A DNA stretch of 64,000 nucleotides from Paraburkholderia aspalathi (GCF_900116445.1 NZ_FPBH01000015.1:62001-126000); one strand, 5' to 3'; positions 17,844 to 26,786 are shown, numbered from the stretch's first letter. Translations and numbers: made by a program. Notes: generated by a model not told the origin, from the letters alone.

Positions 17844-19058
17844 ATGCAGCAAAATGCGCTCGTGGCGGGTGTCGGAACTACTCGTTTTGGTCGTCACTCC
17901 GACCGCTCGCTCTCGAACCTTGCTCACGAGGCAATTCGTGATGCGCTCGAGGATGCCGGCATTACCATTGACAGGGTCCAGGCAGTTTGGTCGGGTAACG
18001 CCGCTGCGGCAGTAACAACGGGACAGGTTTGCATCGCGGGTCAAGCTATCCTGCGTGGCTTGGGGTTGGGAGCTGTTCCAGTCGTTAACGTTGAGAATGC
18101 ATGTGCTACGGCATCCACCGCCTTCCAGCAGGCGGCGTCGATGGTGACGCTTGGGGCCTACGACATCGTCTTGGCCTTCGGTGTTGAGAAGCTTTACCAC
18201 CCCGATAAGCAGCGCGTATTCTCGGTCTTTGCAGGCTGCGCCGACGTTGAGCATCCTGACGCTCTGAACGCATTTGTACTGAACGAAGGTCGTGCTGAGA
18301 GCGGTGCCGGTCAAACACGCTCTGTGTTTATGGACGTATATGCGCGAATGGCCCGCGACTATATGAAGTCGGCCGGTGCAACGGCGGCTGATTTCGCTGC
18401 TGTCTCTGCCAAAAACTCCTTCCATGGAAGCCTGAACCCGAATGCTCAGTTTGTGGAGGTGCTAACTGCGGAGCAGGTCCTTGGGGCTCCTATGATTATC
18501 GAGCCGTTGACGAGATTGATGTGCTCGCCGATTGCCGACGGCGCCAGCGCGGCAGTGATTATGTCACCGAGGGCCGCGCGTGAGCTCGGTGTGTCAAAGC
18601 CAGTCAAGATTCTGAGTTCAGTCCTGGCCAGCGGCTATGACTACCACGACGGCGACGAGAAGCTAACCGCCTCCGTTTCAAAGCTGGCCTACTGCGGTGC
18701 AGGAGTTGGTCCCGAGGATGTCAACTGCGTTGAACTGCACGACGCTTCATCACCAGCAGAACTTGTCTACTACGAGGCCCTTGGTCTGTGCGCTCCTGGG
18801 GAGGGCATTCGCTTACTTAGGGATGGAGATACGCGGCTCGGGGGAAGGATTCCGGTCAACACTTCCGGTGGTCTCGTGCGAAAGGGACATCCGATTGGTG
18901 CGACGGGTCTGGCGCAGATCCACGAACTTACAATGCAACTCAGAGGATGCGCCGGCGGGCGTCAAGTGCAAAACGCACGCGTCGCGTTGGCTGAGAACGG
19001 TGGTGGTTTTCTTGGAGAGGACTCCGCAGCAATAGTGATTTCAATTTTGGGTGTCTAA
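17844..19058 (+). CDS. Thiolase, SCP2 / acetyl-CoA acetyltransferase type
   Basis: 404 residues. The start ALVAGVGTTRFGRHSDRSL is characteristic of the SCP2-thiolase branch. The nucleophilic Cys87 sits in VENACATAST, and the active-site His lies in KGHPIGATG near residue 350. The C-terminal Cys-containing loop of biosynthetic thiolases is replaced by AENGGGFLG, as in this branch. It should cleave a beta-ketoacyl-CoA with CoA. Members of this branch often need a small DUF35 zinc-ribbon partner, but none is seen here. A GTG directly before the ATG at 17844 is in frame; GGAG lies about ten bases upstream of the ATG. It is within the carboxylase operon. Confidence 0.85.
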   Translation: MQQNALVAGVGTTRFGRHSDRSLSNLAHEAIRDALEDAGITIDRVQAVWSGNAAAAVTTGQVCIAGQAILRGLGLGAVPVVNVENACATASTAFQQAASMVTLGAYDIVLAFGVEKLYHPDKQRVFSVFAGCADVEHPDALNAFVLNEGRAESGAGQTRSVFMDVYARMARDYMKSAGATAADFAAVSAKNSFHGSLNPNAQFVEVLTAEQVLGAPMIIEPLTRLMCSPIADGASAAVIMSPRAARELGVSKPVKILSSVLASGYDYHDGDEKLTASVSKLAYCGAGVGPEDVNCVELHDASSPAELVYYEALGLCAPGEGIRLLRDGDTRLGGRIPVNTSGGLVRKGHPIGATGLAQIHELTMQLRGCAGGRQVQNARVALAENGGGFLGEDSAAIVISILGV

Positions 19059-19176
19059 GTCGCGGCCATTTTGTTCTTCGCTCGTCGCTGGCAAAGACCG
19101 AAGTCGGAGAGTTCCGTCGTTACCGCATCCCACGCAATGCCCTATCGAGGCGAACTGAAAACGGAGAAGTCGAGAA

Positions 19177-20148
19177 ATGAGCATCATTCCCGTACACGAG
19201 ATAATGTTGAGCCATCCGGAGCATGCCCGGGCCCCTCACGACCCTGCTTTCGAGAGCGGCGCGGCTTACGTTGGGAGGATTTGTCCGCTTTCCGACGCGT
19301 CAATTCCACTTCTGGATTTGGGATTCCGACACGGCGACGCCGCATATGATGTCGTTAGCGTCAGCAAAGGTCTCATCTTTCGCCTCGATGACCACCTGGA
19401 GCGGTTTGCGCATTCTTGCAGGAAATTTCGCCTTAGAAATCCGTTCGATAATCAACGTACTTCTGAGATTCTGACTGAGCTCGTGAGGCACGCGGGAACC
19501 AAAGACGCGTACATATGGTGGTGTGTGACCCGCGGGCGGCTTGCTCATGGGGCGGGAAATTACAATACAGACGCGTACGAAAATCAGTTTTATGCCTATG
19601 TCGTCCCTTATAGATTCATTGCGGATGACTCGGTTCGTCAACGGGGTATGAAGTTACAGGTTAGTGAGTCATTCATTCGAATTCCGGAACGAGCGGTGGA
19701 CCCGACTGCGAAGAACTTCCACTGGCTGGACTTGCAACTCGCGCATTTCAAGGCCCGTGATGAGGGGTTTGACCTGCCGGTGTTATGCGACGCGAATGGA
19801 AATCTGACGGAAGCGCCGGGGGCAAACATCTTCTTCATCAAAGACCGCGTGGTATATACGCCGGACCACGGAGTGCTTGAGGGCATAACTCGGCGCACAA
19901 CAATGGAACTGGCGACTGAGCTCGGGCTTACGGTTCGTGTCGAAGCCGTTAATGCTGAACAGCTGAAAAATGCGGACGAAGCCTTTGTTACGTCGACTGC
20001 CGGTGGAATTATGCCTATCAATAGCGTTGACGAGAAGGTATTGGGCGGCGAAGCTGGGCCTGGCGAGCTGACAACCGAGCTTCACAATCTATATTGGCGG
20101 AAGCGCTGGGATGGATGGCTTGGAAAAAAAGTCGACTACAACCAATGA
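19177..20148 (+). CDS. Fold-type IV transaminase resembling (R)-selective amine transaminases
   Basis: 323 residues. Lys179 in DPTAKNFHWLDL binds pyridoxal phosphate. Several segments follow the pattern known from fungal and bacterial (R)-amine transaminases rather than plain IlvE: LDLGFRHGDAAYDVVSV, FRLDDHLERF with SCRKFRLR, NLTEAPGANIFF, VVYTPDHGVLEGITRR and STAGGIMPI. These enzymes deaminate amines such as 1-phenylethylamine to methyl ketones, with pyruvate as acceptor. Here it stands between a thiolase and a CoA ligase plus biotin carboxylase, so a ketone product may feed into carboxylation (inference). The ATG has GAGAAG upstream. A branched-chain or D-amino-acid transaminase remains possible. 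Confidence 0.85.
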   Translation: MSIIPVHEIMLSHPEHARAPHDPAFESGAAYVGRICPLSDASIPLLDLGFRHGDAAYDVVSVSKGLIFRLDDHLERFAHSCRKFRLRNPFDNQRTSEILTELVRHAGTKDAYIWWCVTRGRLAHGAGNYNTDAYENQFYAYVVPYRFIADDSVRQRGMKLQVSESFIRIPERAVDPTAKNFHWLDLQLAHFKARDEGFDLPVLCDANGNLTEAPGANIFFIKDRVVYTPDHGVLEGITRRTTMELATELGLTVRVEAVNAEQLKNADEAFVTSTAGGIMPINSVDEKVLGGEAGPGELTTELHNLYWRKRWDGWLGKKVDYNQ

Positions 20149-20830
20149 GCGCGTGCGTGGCCCAACCTCCATTTCGGGGCCGAGCGAGAATCGACGGATG
20201 CTCGGCCGTTGAATGTGCTTATCTAGGAGCGGGCGCCCTTTCGGTGAAAGAACATCTAACCGGTGATATCGGTAGCCACTCAACCTTGCAGAACTGGTAG
20301 GCGCGTTCGGCTGTCGCTTCCACGCAGCCCGGGTTCCGGCCCGGTGGATGCATGGGATGCTCTGCCCTTGATGGCTGAGCTATAAGCATGGCAGCGGTAC
20401 GGCAGTCATCGCACAGTTGTCGGAATGGCGCGTGACCGTTATCGAAAGTCGATTGGGCGTAATGGCTCAAGCTCTTGGCTGGAACAGGTGCGTCGAGTGG
20501 AATTTTGCCAATGCGAACTCGCAAAAGTCCCTGTTGGCATCTCCCGCGTCATGCATTCCTTGGGCAAAAGTAGCGGGCGCGTCGCTTGGCGCATATATCG
20601 GAAAGGGGACGGAAGGTCGCTCCACTGGCGAGGACGCCAGAAAGCCGTTCTGGTTCCCCAGTGACAGTGGCCACATAAACGTGTCCCATCCACACCTCAC
20701 TCTCGCTTTGGAATTTTCTTAAACTCAAATCGCTAATTATCTTAGCGACTGTTGAGGTGGGGGGCGCGGTGTTCGAAATAATTTCTCTCTCCCCGTTTGT
20801 CGTCGTTTTCCAGCAAAGGGCTGCGTCGTG
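20149..20830. other. Intergenic gap within the carboxylase operon
   Basis: About 680 bases between the transaminase and the phosphatase-like gene, unusually long for an operon whose other gaps are short. No gene is supported. It contains an inverted repeat at 20730-20748 and could hold an internal promoter. Confidence 0.45.
20730..20748. promoter_or_regulatory. Inverted repeat TCGCTAA-TTATC-TTAGCGA
   Basis: Two perfect seven-base arms around a five-base AT-rich centre, 83 bases before the phosphatase-like gene. No T-run follows, so it is more like an operator than a terminator. Evidence is symmetry and position only. Confidence 0.4.
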
Positions 20831-21628
20831 ATGCACTCAAATTCGAGCCGTGAAGCCACTCCCCTTGTAGCAACAACGGGTATCCACAACTTTCGGGATT
20901 ATGGTGGCTACGAGGTAGCAGGAGGAGGGCGGCTGGTAGAGGGCAGACTATATCGCTCGGGCGAGCATGCCAAAGCTTCCGATAATGACCTGCTCGTATT
21001 GCGTTCGCTTGGCCTGGATGCCGTCATTGACCTGCGCGGAAAGAGCGAGCGCGCGAAGGCGCCGTGCCGCCGTTACGTCGGTTTCCCCGGTGTCGTCATT
21101 GCCTCGGATGGCGAAACTGCCGCCTTCGCTCCTCATGTCGAAGCGGCGTCTCAAGCTATGCAAGGCGCGGACGCGAGAAAAACGCTGACGTCTCGCTATA
21201 GAGAATTGCCGTTTCGCCCGGCAATTGTTGACGTGTTCCGCCAGTACTTTCGCACGCTTGCCGAGTGCGATGGACCGACCGTCGTCTACTGCTCTGCAGG
21301 AAAAGACCGCACAGGCGTCCTTGTTGCGCTCTTGCACACCCTGATGGGCGTTCACCGGGACGACGTTATCCATGACTACCTCCTCACGAACACGGCAGGC
21401 GATTCAGATGCACGTGCAGCTGCAATCAGAGCTGACCTCGAAAAGCGATTCGGGGCTGGACTTACCGATGATGCAGTCCGCGTGATTACCTCCGTAGAGG
21501 CGGGATTCCTTGAGGCCGCCTTCGAGGCGATAGCGGAACAACACGGAAGCGTAGATGCCTATGTGTCGACCGTTTTACACGTTACGTCGGAGATGCGCGA
21601 GGAGTTGGAGTCACGTCTCGTTGTCTGA
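20831..21628 (+). CDS. Tyrosine/serine-phosphatase-fold protein
   Basis: 265 residues. The N-terminal NFRDYGGY, then RLYRSGEHAKAS, and the phosphate loop VVYCSAGKDRTG with Cys154 and Arg160, place it in the bacterial protein-tyrosine phosphatase family 3 (LipA/PtpB-like). The general acid region and C-terminal helices are present at normal length. The enzyme hydrolyses phosphate esters through a cysteinyl-phosphate. In a catabolic operon that also has a kinase at 15003-16049, it may act on a small phosphorylated metabolite rather than a protein (inference). A GTG precedes the ATG at 20831; AAAGG is upstream. Confidence 0.82.
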   Translation: MHSNSSREATPLVATTGIHNFRDYGGYEVAGGGRLVEGRLYRSGEHAKASDNDLLVLRSLGLDAVIDLRGKSERAKAPCRRYVGFPGVVIASDGETAAFAPHVEAASQAMQGADARKTLTSRYRELPFRPAIVDVFRQYFRTLAECDGPTVVYCSAGKDRTGVLVALLHTLMGVHRDDVIHDYLLTNTAGDSDARAAAIRADLEKRFGAGLTDDAVRVITSVEAGFLEAAFEAIAEQHGSVDAYVSTVLHVTSEMREELESRLVV

Positions 21629-21680
21629 ATGGTTCCGACGAGCGAATGGAAACGCATAGGGCGGATTATAGCCGTCTCAC

Positions 21681-23216
21681 ATGGAAACCTTCAAAGACAT
21701 GAACATTTCTACATTGCTTGGAAACGCTGCCCGGACATATGGGACCCGGCCCGCTGTTTCGATGGGAGACGAGCAGAGGTTCACCTACTCGGAGATGTAT
21801 GAGCGGGTCGTAAGGATAGCAGGCGGTTTGCGTAATGTGCTGGGCTTGAAGGTCGGGGACCGTGTTGTCCTTGCGATGAGCAATCGGCCTCAGTACCTCG
21901 AAGTTCTGTTTGCGATTTGGCACGCTGGTCTCGTCGCTGTTCCGGTGAACGCGAAGCTACACGCTCGCGAAGTCGCATTCATTATTGATAACTGCGATGC
22001 GTCCCTCTGCTTCGTTACTGAGGAGCATGCGGAAGCGATTGCGTCTTTGGCGGGCAGCGGTGAGCGACCGGTCAAAGTTGTGTGTGTCGATGGGACTGAC
22101 TATTCGGCATTGTTTCATGCCCCCATTACTCAGACCAATGTTGGTCGTGATGACTTGGCGTGGCTCTTTTATACGAGTGGCACCACCGGACGTCCCAAAG
22201 GGGCCATGCTCAGTCACCTGAATCTCCAATTGATGGCCTGGAGCTACCTGTGTGACTTCGACCATGTTACCGACCGGGACAGTCTTTTGCATCTTGGGCC
22301 GCAGTCCCACGCTGCGGGACTCGTGTCATTGTCGTTCGTTGCGAAAGGGGCCAACAATGTGCTGCCCGTGAGCGGTGGAGTGGACGCGAGCGAAATCGCG
22401 CTGCTCATAAATCGTTACGAGAATCTGACTTTCTTTGCTGCGCCCACGATGACCCGACGCCTTGTCGACAGTCCTGACATCGCTCGATGCGCAGTTGAGC
22501 ACGTCCGGTCTATTGTTGGCGGTGGCGCACCATTCTTCGCAGCCGATGTGAAGCGTGTTCTGGAGGTGTTCGGCCCACGCTTTATCAACGCATATGGGCA
22601 GGGCGAATGTCCATGCACTATTACCGGCATGCCGAAACATCTGTATACCCCGGATGTGACTGACGAACGCCTTGTCTCTGTCGGCGTAGCCCGCTCTGGG
22701 GTTGATGTACGGATTGTTGATGCGGAAAACCGCGAGGTTGCGTGTGGAGACCCAGGTGAAATTGTAGTGCGAAGTCCAATTGTCATGAACGGATACTGGA
22801 AGCAGCCGCACGCGACAGCAGACGCGGTGCGCGATGGCTGGCTGCATACCGGGGACATGGGCACGATGGACGAGCGTGGCTTTGTCTGGCTGAAGGACCG
22901 TGCGAAAGACGTCGTCATCAGCGGCGGGTCGAATATCTACCCTCGCGAAGTCGAGGACGTCCTATGCTCCGACCCCGGCGTAGCCGAGGTCGCTGTAGTG
23001 GGTGAAGCCGATGCGAAGTGGGGCGAGGCCGTTGTGGCGTTCGTCGTCGCGCGAACTGGACACTCCTTGACAGTTGAGAGCCTTGACCGCTTGTGCCTCG
23101 ACAATCTTGCTCGCTACAAACGTCCAAAGCGTTATGTATTTCTCGATACCTTGCCCAAGAACAGTACCGGCAAGGTATTGCGCACGGAGTTGCGCGAAAA
23201 ATTGAAGGTGAGGTGA
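21681..23216 (+). CDS. AMP-dependent acyl-CoA ligase
   Basis: 511 residues, normal for the ANL superfamily. The ATP-binding motif is LFYTSGTTGRPKGAMLSH, the adenylate motif is INAYGQGECPCTITG, the hinge region reads WLHTGDMGTMDERG, then LKDRAKDVVISGGSNIYPRE, and the C-terminal catalytic lysine lies in KNSTGKVLRTEL. It activates a carboxylic acid to its CoA thioester through an acyl-AMP. No clear ribosome site separates the ATG at 21681 from the ATG at 21705. It lies directly before the biotin carboxylase genes, so a beta-keto acid made by carboxylation is a possible substrate (inference). Confidence 0.9.
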   Translation: METFKDMNISTLLGNAARTYGTRPAVSMGDEQRFTYSEMYERVVRIAGGLRNVLGLKVGDRVVLAMSNRPQYLEVLFAIWHAGLVAVPVNAKLHAREVAFIIDNCDASLCFVTEEHAEAIASLAGSGERPVKVVCVDGTDYSALFHAPITQTNVGRDDLAWLFYTSGTTGRPKGAMLSHLNLQLMAWSYLCDFDHVTDRDSLLHLGPQSHAAGLVSLSFVAKGANNVLPVSGGVDASEIALLINRYENLTFFAAPTMTRRLVDSPDIARCAVEHVRSIVGGGAPFFAADVKRVLEVFGPRFINAYGQGECPCTITGMPKHLYTPDVTDERLVSVGVARSGVDVRIVDAENREVACGDPGEIVVRSPIVMNGYWKQPHATADAVRDGWLHTGDMGTMDERGFVWLKDRAKDVVISGGSNIYPREVEDVLCSDPGVAEVAVVGEADAKWGEAVVAFVVARTGHSLTVESLDRLCLDNLARYKRPKRYVFLDTLPKNSTGKVLRTELREKLKVR

Positions 23217-23372
23217 CACAGCTGCATTCTTTGGCGAGGCGATTCCGCGTTTCTTCAATTCCATGAATTGCGCCCGAACGGGATCGAGGCGTCCCCGACG
23301 TCTCCGTTTTGAACGGTTCGGCTGAACCTCGAGCCGCGTCCGAGTTGACCAAAATTTTGATAAAGGAAAGTT

Positions 23373-23897
23373 ATGACAATCTCTTCAGGCGACGTCGAAG
23401 CTATCGTTCGAATGTTTGAACAGAGCAAGTGGAAGCAACTTGAGCTTCGTGTTGGGAATTCCGAACTTTTCCTTAGCAAAGAGGCCGATGGTCGTGCGTC
23501 GTTTTCGCCGACTGCATCGTCGACAGTTTCGACGGCTGCGAATGGCCGACTGGCTGCTGCTTCGGCGGTTGCTACGCCTGCTTTATCGACGGTGGTTAAC
23601 AAGGACCCGACGCCAAATCCACTGACTGGTGGGAGGATTGAGTTGCCCCCGGGTTGCGTGCATGTTTCGGCGCCGTCACTTGGGACTTTCTATCGTTCAC
23701 CGAAGCCTGGCGCGGCCTTGTTCGTGGAGCTTGGGCAGGAGGTTACCGAAGACACCGAACTTTGCCTCATCGAGGTTATGAAGCTTTTCACCACCTTACG
23801 GGCAGAGGTAAAGGGCACCATCCGCGAAATCTTAGTCAAGGACGGCGACCTGGTTGAGTATGGACAACCGCTCTTTGTGGTGCAAACCAATGGCTAA
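23373..23897 (+). CDS. Biotin carboxyl carrier protein
   Basis: 174 residues. An N-terminal region of about 45 residues is followed by an Ala/Pro/Ser/Thr linker and a biotinyl domain from about residue 95. The biotin attachment site is IEVMKL with Lys137, where most carriers have EAMKM or EAMKL. The SAPSLGTFYRSPKPGA stretch before it is the thumb seen in acetyl-CoA carboxylase carriers (AccB). AAAGGAAAG precedes the ATG. It overlaps the biotin carboxylase gene by eight bases. Because the carboxyltransferase of this operon is of the pyruvate type, it is probably not part of fatty-acid synthesis. Confidence 0.9.
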   Translation: MTISSGDVEAIVRMFEQSKWKQLELRVGNSELFLSKEADGRASFSPTASSTVSTAANGRLAAASAVATPALSTVVNKDPTPNPLTGGRIELPPGCVHVSAPSLGTFYRSPKPGAALFVELGQEVTEDTELCLIEVMKLFTTLRAEVKGTIREILVKDGDLVEYGQPLFVVQTNG

Positions 23898-25263
23898 CCT
23901 ATCCGCCAAGACCGAGCGATTGTTTGTTGCCAACCGAGGAGAAATCGCTCTGCGTGTCATCAAGGCCGCCCACGAGTTGGGTATTGAGACCGTTCTTGGC
24001 GTCTCAAAGGCTGACACCGACAGTCCAGCTGCGAGAGAGGCGGGGCAGACGGTAGTGCTAGGGCCATCAGCGTCACGCGACTCGTATCTCAACCAAAACC
24101 TGGTGGTTCATGCCGCCGTGGCAACCGGATGTACAGCATTGCATCCTGGATACGGCTTTCTGTCCGAGCGACCTGGACTGGCCGAACTTTGCGCTCAGGA
24201 AGGCGTGGTTTTCATCGGACCTACCGCTGAGTCTATTCGCGCCGTCGGTGACAAGCTCTCAGCTAAGCGATTGGCGGAAGCGGCCGGTGTGCCGATGACG
24301 AAAGGCAGTGACAAGGTCGCTGACAAGGATGAAGCGCTGCGCATCGCGGAGGCGATTGGCTACCCAGTCATTACGAAGGCATCAGCCGGCGGCGGCGGCC
24401 GCGGGATGATTGTGGCGCACAATCCTGAAGAACTCGCAGACGCTTTTGACCGGGCGGCGGCAACTGCACGTGAGGCCTTTGGTGACGACACGCTGTACAT
24501 AGAAACGTACGTTGAGCGCGCTCGCCACCTGGAGGTTCAAGTTGTCGGGGATGGTTCAGGGGGGGTGATTCACTTTGCCGAGCGCGACTGTTCAGTGCAG
24601 CGCCGGTACCAGAAGATGATTGAAGAGGCACCGGCGGCAATTTTACCGGATGACGTCCGCACACGCTTACGCGCGGCAGCTGTCAGTCTTCTGTCTTCGA
24701 TTTCATATCGCAACGCTGGTACCGTCGAGTTTCTCTATGACGTTGACCGTCAACAGTTTTTCTTCATGGAGGTCAACGCCCGGATTCAGGTCGAGCATCC
24801 CGTCTCGGAGCAGATTACCCGAGTTGACCTTATCAAGATGCAGATTGAGGTCGCGCTAGGCCGTCGACCGCTTCCGCAGCAGGAGACAATCGAGCCGCGA
24901 GGACACGCAATTGAGGCCCGCATCCTGGCTGAGGACCCAAGCCGGAACTTCTTGCCTAGCCCCGGAAGGATTACACGATGGATACCGCCCACCGGCCCGG
25001 GCGTGCGGGTCGACTCGGCGGTGATGGAGGGGTCCGTTGTTCCCCCCTTCTACGACAGCATGATTGCAAAGCTAATCGTCAGCGCTGACACGCGAGACGA
25101 AGCGATTGACCGGCTTATCAAAGCATTGTCGAAATTTCAGGTTCAGGGCGTTGCAACCAACATCCCATTGTTGACTGCAATCGTCAGTCACGACGACTTC
25201 CGAAACAATCGAATTAGTACCCGTTGGCTGGAAACAACTCTGCTTCCCAGCTTCAAAGCATAA
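23890..25263 (+). CDS. Biotin carboxylase subunit
   Basis: 457 residues, full length for an AccC-type subunit. It starts near LFVANRGEIALRVIKAA, carries the ATP-grasp glycine loop KASAGGGGRGM, the HLEVQVVGD and FAERDCSVQRRYQK segments, and the catalytic EVNARIQVEHPVSEQITRVD. It carboxylates the biotin of the carrier with ATP and bicarbonate. The start at 23890 overlaps the carrier stop, which suggests coupled translation and matched amounts. With the carrier and the gene at 25274 it makes a three-part biotin enzyme. Confidence 0.94.
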   Translation: MANLSAKTERLFVANRGEIALRVIKAAHELGIETVLGVSKADTDSPAAREAGQTVVLGPSASRDSYLNQNLVVHAAVATGCTALHPGYGFLSERPGLAELCAQEGVVFIGPTAESIRAVGDKLSAKRLAEAAGVPMTKGSDKVADKDEALRIAEAIGYPVITKASAGGGGRGMIVAHNPEELADAFDRAAATAREAFGDDTLYIETYVERARHLEVQVVGDGSGGVIHFAERDCSVQRRYQKMIEEAPAAILPDDVRTRLRAAAVSLLSSISYRNAGTVEFLYDVDRQQFFFMEVNARIQVEHPVSEQITRVDLIKMQIEVALGRRPLPQQETIEPRGHAIEARILAEDPSRNFLPSPGRITRWIPPTGPGVRVDSAVMEGSVVPPFYDSMIAKLIVSADTRDEAIDRLIKALSKFQVQGVATNIPLLTAIVSHDDFRNNRISTRWLETTLLPSFKA

Positions 25264-25273
25264 AGGCGAAACC

Positions 25274-26728
25274 ATGGCACATATTGAGTTTGTCGATGAA
25301 ACTTTCCGCGACGGTATGCAGAGCCTTTGGGGCATGCGTTTGCAAGCGGGTATGGCTCTTCCGGTAGCAGGCAACCTGGACAGAACAGGTTTCAACCGCA
25401 TCGAACTGAGTGGTTCGAATCACTTCGAGGTTCTCGTTCGATATTGCAAAGAGAATCCATGGGATTCGCTCGACGCCCTTGTTGAGGCGATGCCGCGGAC
25501 TGTCCTCCGGTCCGGTATGCGTTCAAATGCGATGGGAACGTTCCGCACGTCATCCGATGCAATTATGGACGCTTGGATGCGTCAGCTGAACCGGCACGGC
25601 TGTCGCAGCTTTTGGATCTACGATTTGCTCTACAACGTCGACAAAATGACGCGTCTCGCGAAGGTGGCCAAAGAATTCGGCTCCGAAGTGACGGGCGCGT
25701 TGATGTATACCCTGTCGCCTGTTCATGATGACGCGTATTACGCCGATAAGGCGGACAAGCTGTCCGCATCCCCGGACATCGATACACTGCTGTTGTATGA
25801 CACAGCCGGTGTGATTACCAAAGAGCGCATGGCAACGCTGATTCCGGCCATCAAGGCAAAATCTCGAGGGAAACCGCTCGAGATGCACGCAAATAACCTT
25901 TTGGGCCAATCGGCGAAGAACTATCTCGACGCTATCGAGCTCGGCGTCTCGGTTATCCACACCGCGAGTCGCCCGATGGCAAACGGCCCGTCGGTACCGT
26001 CGACGGAAATCATGGTCCACAATCTTGAGTTGCTGGGCCACACCCACTCGCTTGACAAGCGTCAGTTCCAAGCGGTGGCGGACCGCATGGAGCAAGTTGG
26101 TAAAGCAGCTGGCTTCCTTGTCAACCAGTCCGCAGAGTACAACCTGTTCTCTGTCCAGCATCAAATTCCAGGAGGCATGACTGGTACGCTCAAGGCACAA
26201 CTTGCTCAGCACGGAATGTCCGATAGGCTGGACGAGGTGTTGGCGGAAGTTGCGATTGTTCGCAAGGAACTCGGCTACCCAGGCATGGCGACTCCGTTCA
26301 GTCAGCTCGTCGGCATTCAGGCTGTTTTAAACCTTGTACATGGTGAGCGGTATAAGACTATCCCAGACGAAATCATCGAGTATGCGCTGGGGAACTATGG
26401 CCAGACCGTGGCACCTATCGAACCGAATATTTTGGACCAAATCCTCAGCAGTCCGCGTGCAAAGTTCGTTAAGGACAATCCTCCGGAGCAACCGACCATC
26501 GAGGAACTGCGCAAGCGATATGGCACGCGGGATGATGATGAGCTTTTGTTGAAGGTATTGTTGCCGGAGGCGGATTTGGAGCGGATGAAGGCTGCAGGCC
26601 CCTTGAAGCGGGACTATCCTCTCTTGTCTTCGCCGGAAATGGAGCAGGTCGGTCGTCTGATGAAGCTGGCGAATCTTCCGGTGGTGCAGATGCAATCGGA
26701 AGGCCTCTCATTGACGCTTCGCAGTTAA
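25274..26728 (+). CDS. Carboxyltransferase of the pyruvate carboxylase / oxaloacetate decarboxylase-alpha family with altered metal site
   Basis: 484 residues, an HMGL-like TIM barrel starting FVDETFRDGMQS. The C-terminal part GIQAVLNLVHGERYKTIPDE is that of the pyruvate-type carboxyltransferases. In characterised members the metal is held by an Asp, a carbamylated Lys in KDMAG, and two His in HxH. Here Asp8 remains, but the Lys position is Tyr175 (YDTAG) and the HxH is HANN (His205, Asn207). RDAHQS has become RDGMQS. These changes suggest a different substrate or mechanism rather than a normal pyruvate carboxylase. Pyruvate is carboxylated on its methyl group next to a ketone, so another methyl ketone is a reasonable guess (inference). 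The gene lies 10 bases after the biotin carboxylase and ends the operon. Confidence 0.85.
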   Translation: MAHIEFVDETFRDGMQSLWGMRLQAGMALPVAGNLDRTGFNRIELSGSNHFEVLVRYCKENPWDSLDALVEAMPRTVLRSGMRSNAMGTFRTSSDAIMDAWMRQLNRHGCRSFWIYDLLYNVDKMTRLAKVAKEFGSEVTGALMYTLSPVHDDAYYADKADKLSASPDIDTLLLYDTAGVITKERMATLIPAIKAKSRGKPLEMHANNLLGQSAKNYLDAIELGVSVIHTASRPMANGPSVPSTEIMVHNLELLGHTHSLDKRQFQAVADRMEQVGKAAGFLVNQSAEYNLFSVQHQIPGGMTGTLKAQLAQHGMSDRLDEVLAEVAIVRKELGYPGMATPFSQLVGIQAVLNLVHGERYKTIPDEIIEYALGNYGQTVAPIEPNILDQILSSPRAKFVKDNPPEQPTIEELRKRYGTRDDDELLLKVLLPEADLERMKAAGPLKRDYPLLSSPEMEQVGRLMKLANLPVVQMQSEGLSLTLRS

Positions 26729-26759
26729 GCAAGACAAGCGAAGGTCTGGGAGTATTTTG

Positions 26760-26786
26760 CCCGCACGGTCTCCGTGTGGGTTTTTT
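26760..26786 (+). terminator. Rho-independent terminator after the carboxylase operon
   Basis: A nine-base stem CCCGCACGG / CCGTGTGGG with one G-T pair and a TCT loop, followed directly by six T. It lies 32 bases after the stop of the carboxyltransferase gene and ends the plus-strand operon. Confidence 0.9.
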
